From Cerioporus squamosus (lineage: Eukaryota > Basidiomycota > Agaricomycetes > Polyporales > Polyporaceae), in NCBI GenBank assembly GCA_022592435.1, contig JABYQS010000295.1:1-34588 (forward strand): 34,588 nucleotides of DNA, given 5' to 3'. The notes under the pieces were generated by a model, which saw nothing but the letters and a program-made list of their open reading frames with translations, searched no databases and was not told the origin of the DNA. Positions 31,540 through 34,588 of this stretch are shown in pieces; positions within the stretch are counted from its first letter, which is position 1, and each line of letters begins with the position of its first letter. A program made the position numbers and the translations under genes.

Positions 31540-33870
31540 AAGGCCAAGGGGCGAAGACTTATTCATTGCCAGAAGCTGCTTCAAATCTAGGTAAGTACAC
31601 ATACACGTCGTGCTCGACTCGCCTTCCTGTACTGAACCTTCCCAACAACCTCCATACCCACAACATACCGCTCACCGACGCGCGAGCCTTCGTCCCCGCG
31701 TCCCGGCCTCTCTGACCTACGCAACCTGGCGTCGAGTCCCGGTCATATGCCGGTACGCTCGACACTTCCTATCGGACGTGGCATTCGCGATCTTGCGAGA
31801 CGAAGCCGACGACGCGTCGTAGTCGTCCGGTGTCGCCTCTGCTTTCCGCCGTGCCGCGGCAGCCCACCTTTCCATCCGGTTTGCGACGTTCGCAGACGGC
31901 GCGGCTACTCAAACGTCGTGGACATGCGTGTGGCGCTCGACTCGCCGTGTCGAACTCCGGGTTCCCTTCGCGCACGCGGTGTGCTCCCCGCCGACGTCTG
32001 AAGCTCGATTTCGACTCAACTCTGGTCGAGGGAACCCGACGAGATGGTACGTGGCGCTTTGCGTTCCTGCGAGACGATGTATTAACATCTTACCAGCTCC
32101 CGGATCTTCGTTGTCCATGGCGACTCCCCCCGGTCTGTGTAGCATGCCTTCCACGGCTGAGACGCGTCTCGGCTCGCCCTCCAGCTCGTACGACGGCCTC
32201 CATGTGCTGGAGGAGCGTGCCCAGCAGGGAGTCAAGGTGGCGGCACCGACCAGATGGCCGCTCAGCTCTCCGATCTCCTGCACATGTACGTCCTCAACCC
32301 ATCCCATTCGCACCGCTGTGAGTACTCACCTCTCCGTCCGTCAGTCATGAACACATGCACCGCGGCCTCTGCGTCCTCGACCGCGAATTCGAGTCGTCCC
32401 CGTTTTGCCCCATGCAGCCCGTCGCCAATGCCCCGTCACTGGTTTTCAAGCCTTGACCTGTCGGACGGGGTGCTCACAATCTTGCTAAACGCAGCCTGTC
32501 GGACACAGCGTCGTCGTCGTCATCCGGTGGGGCGTCTGTTTTCCGCGGTACGATGCGGTTTACCTCGCTGGCATCCGGTTCGCGACGGTGCGGCTGCTCG
32601 GACGGCGTAGACTCGCGTGCCGCGCTTGACCCGCTGTCTCGAACTCCGGATTCCTGTCGTGCAAGCAGCACCGCAGCCTTGTTCGAGGTCGAGCCCAACG
32701 CGGCGCCCGCTCTACGTTTCTGCATGACGTTCTGGTAATGTCTTCTCAGCTCGCGTGGTATCGAACAAGCCTCCAACGACTCCCGCGTGTATTTTGGTGT
32801 CCGCGGATGGGGGGCGTCCCAGCTCGCTCTCCGGCCTTTGCGACCGCCTCCGCGTGCCAGTGGGACGTGCCCTGGTCCGAGACTCCCGGCAGGGAGTCAA
32901 GCGATGGCTCCGGCCAGCATGCGTACGTCGCCGACCTCGAGCCTACCTGCGACGCCATAAGCACTAAACTCTACCTCAGCTATCAAGACTTACGCCGCCG
33001 CCCATGCGTCCTCCCGCCGCCCATGCGTCCTCGACTGGCACCTTGCATGTACGTACCTCAGCCTCTACCTATGGCTGCACCTCGCGCTGACCGCGACGCT
33101 CTTCAGAACCAGCCCTATGTCCGGCGACGTCTCCCGGACCATCTCGCTCGTCATCTCTCGTCTCGTCCCGGGAGGACGCACGCGCGTCGACTGGACCTCC
33201 GCCAGCCATGCGCGATTCGGGATCCGCGTGCTGGCTCGGACGCTCCTCGACTCGGGACCGCGTCGTCCTACGCGAGCCACGAGCCTCCCTGCGCTCTGCC
33301 TGCATCCGAGTCGTCGCGGACGCCTCACTTACCTCCTCAGCCGCGAAGACGACGTCGGCGCTGGCCACAGCTCCCGGTGTGTACTCCCTCATTTCTACGC
33401 GGTGCACCCTGCGCAGCGCTGACTGCTAGTACTGCTCTTAGCCTGCGACACACAAGACGTCTGCGAGGGCGTGAAATCGGACGTACCGCTGTCTTCCAGC
33501 CAGGCGCACGTTCCGCGACCGCGATAGAGAGGTACGTACGCGCGTGCTGCGACAGCGACGACGACGGCTGACGTTCTGCGCGCATCTAGCATCTCGGACT
33601 TAGCGCGAAGCCCCTGGAAGCGGGCGCATGCTGGCCCTGCGGCAGGTGGATGCGTACTCGACGCCGCCCGCCAACGACGCGATCGAGAGCGAAAGGGACT
33701 TACCTGTGACGTGCGAGCACTGCAGATACCTCTAAGCCTTGCTCCGACATCTCCGTCTTCCTGGCTGTGTACGGCGAGCTGGCTGCGAACGAGTATCAGG
33801 TACGATTTGTTGCCCGGTGAACTGATTCTGGTCGTCTTCTCACTGCTTGGTACAGTTCTACGCAGCGTCC
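31540..33870 (+). repeat. Long mosaic repeat R, copy 3
   Basis: It matches 24840-27440 with one internal piece fewer, and 9898-11640 in its later part. Intron-like pieces include about 32047-32096 (GTACGTGG to TTACCAG), 32287-32342 (GTACGTCC to CCGTCAG, then TCATGAACAC), and 33800-33855 (GTACGATT to TACAG). In-frame stops, for example the TGA at about 31999, break the exon-like parts. To its right lies the 3' side of a MnSOD gene, which may show the original order. Confidence 0.6.
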
Positions 33871-34551
33871 AGTGAGTGCACATGTGGAGCCCCAGGGGTG
33901 TGTATAGTCGTGCAGAGAGCGCCGCGTAGTTCCAGAGAGCGGCGGATGCAGTGGAGAGAGCCTGGCGGAGGAGTCGTGGTGATGGTCAAGAGTAGAGTGT
34001 GTCAGTACATAGGCGCCCATACATGCCCGACGCGCGAACGGTCGCGGTTCTCCCTATGTAGCGATAGCGAGCACTTATGTGGAGAATATATCTCGTGCGC
34101 GCGAATCCCGAGGCATGATTTCGAGTCTTTCACCCAACTTTCACCCGCTACATCTCGCAAGACCGCGAGTGTTCACAACATATGCGCAGCGTGAACAAAA
34201 TATATTGCTCTACGGAGACATACGAGCTCCTCGTTCTCGTCCTCGAGCCCGTCATCCCCCTTCCTTGTGCGACTGTATTCCCATCGACATACCTATCCAG
34301 AACCCCCACCGTCGCTATATCCCCTGCAGACACTCCACCGTTGCTATACCCTCTGCACCTATTTCCAGGCTCCAGCCCCAGGTTGCATCTGGTGCATCTG
34401 CTTCGCACTCCGCTGATAGCCTGCGCACCCGACGCGGCCCCGAGTTTGCACGGTGATGCCGAGCAGCGAGTAGCACGCACCTGTCCGCGACGCACTCGCT
34501 CGCGTAACCAAATCCATCCGCGTCTCTCCGCGAGCACTTGATGCACACGGC
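33871..34551. other. Spacer, 3' flank of the right-hand MnSOD gene
   Basis: The first 100 nt continue repeat R to 'ctggcggaggagtcgtggtg', the point where copies 1 and 2 break into MnSOD exon 1. The rest appears unique in the window. No coding signal. Confidence 0.4.
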
Positions 34552-34588
34552 TCAGGCGGACTTGGCGGCCTCGAGGAAGCGGCGCTCA
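34552..34588 (-). CDS. SOD2: Mn superoxide dismutase, C-terminal end (cut by window edge)
   Basis: On the minus strand the last 37 bases of the window read ERRFLEAAKSA followed by TGA (34554-34552), in frame. This is the normal end of fungal mitochondrial MnSOD (…FKEAERRF-EAAK). It belongs to a gene lying to the right of the window, in the same orientation as the one at 1-249. The identification rests on 11 residues plus the match to the remnant at 20282-20338. Confidence 0.65.
   Translation of the reverse strand, partial: ERRFLEAAKSA

Noticed and set aside
1..34588. Transposable element explanation (LTR, LINE, DNA transposon) for the repeats
   Set aside because: No transposase, reverse transcriptase, integrase, terminal repeats or target-site duplications were recognised; repeat edges coincide with gene flanks instead. 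A repeat-library search would be needed to exclude it.
1..34588. tRNA, rRNA, CRISPR arrays or bacterial-type operons
   Set aside because: No cloverleaf, rRNA or spacer-repeat pattern was seen, and the spliced genes are eukaryotic.

Overview
The window looks like nuclear DNA of a GC-rich basidiomycete fungus, probably a wood-decay mushroom. The evidence is short introns (51-65 nt) with GTRNGY donors, CTRAY branch sites and CAG/TAG acceptors, C/T-rich leaders ending in CCACC-ATG, and large families of F-box genes with LRR-like and WD40 segments. The order of the window is my reading; no database was searched. There is no sign of bacterial, viral or CRISPR sequence, and no transposase, reverse transcriptase or integrase was recognised.

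Layout. Both edges lie in genes for mitochondrial manganese superoxide dismutase (MnSOD) on the minus strand: the 5' end of one gene at 1-249 and the last 37 bases of another at 34552-34588. Between them a head-to-head cassette, MnSOD 5' end (minus) facing an F-box/WD40 gene (plus), occurs three times: 1-4819 (both genes look intact where visible), 11733-17163 (MnSOD reduced to exon 1, F-box/WD40 with one in-frame TGA), and 27482-31020 (MnSOD reduced to exon 1, F-box/WD40 a multiply broken pseudogene). Two more MnSOD remnants lie at 5511-5691 and 20282-20508. The second of these joins exon 1 directly to a remnant of the last exon and abuts a 5'-truncated F-box/LRR-like gene on the minus strand (18520-20259).

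The DNA between these genes is not unique filler. It is a mosaic of diverged repeats that keep exon/intron-like punctuation (GTACGT or GTATGT donors, CTAAC/CTGAC branch sites, CAG acceptors) although the 'exons' no longer read through. Three long copies of one such block lie at about 9898-11640, 24840-27440 and 31540-33870. Shorter blocks recur around 600-1590, 5937-8160, 12000-13906 and 20890-21550.

The genes do not form a pathway. MnSOD is a conserved housekeeping enzyme. The F-box proteins would be substrate receptors of SCF ubiquitin ligases, expanding and decaying by local duplication. The window is best read as a birth-and-death cluster in which segmental duplication copied a MnSOD/F-box pair with its flanks, followed by deletion, frameshift, nonsense mutation and perhaps new splicing. 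I did not find a clearly new molecular system. The most interesting points are a possible new intron in copy 2 of the F-box/WD40 gene, an upstream block better conserved than the coding exon it precedes, and the recurring intron-like elements.
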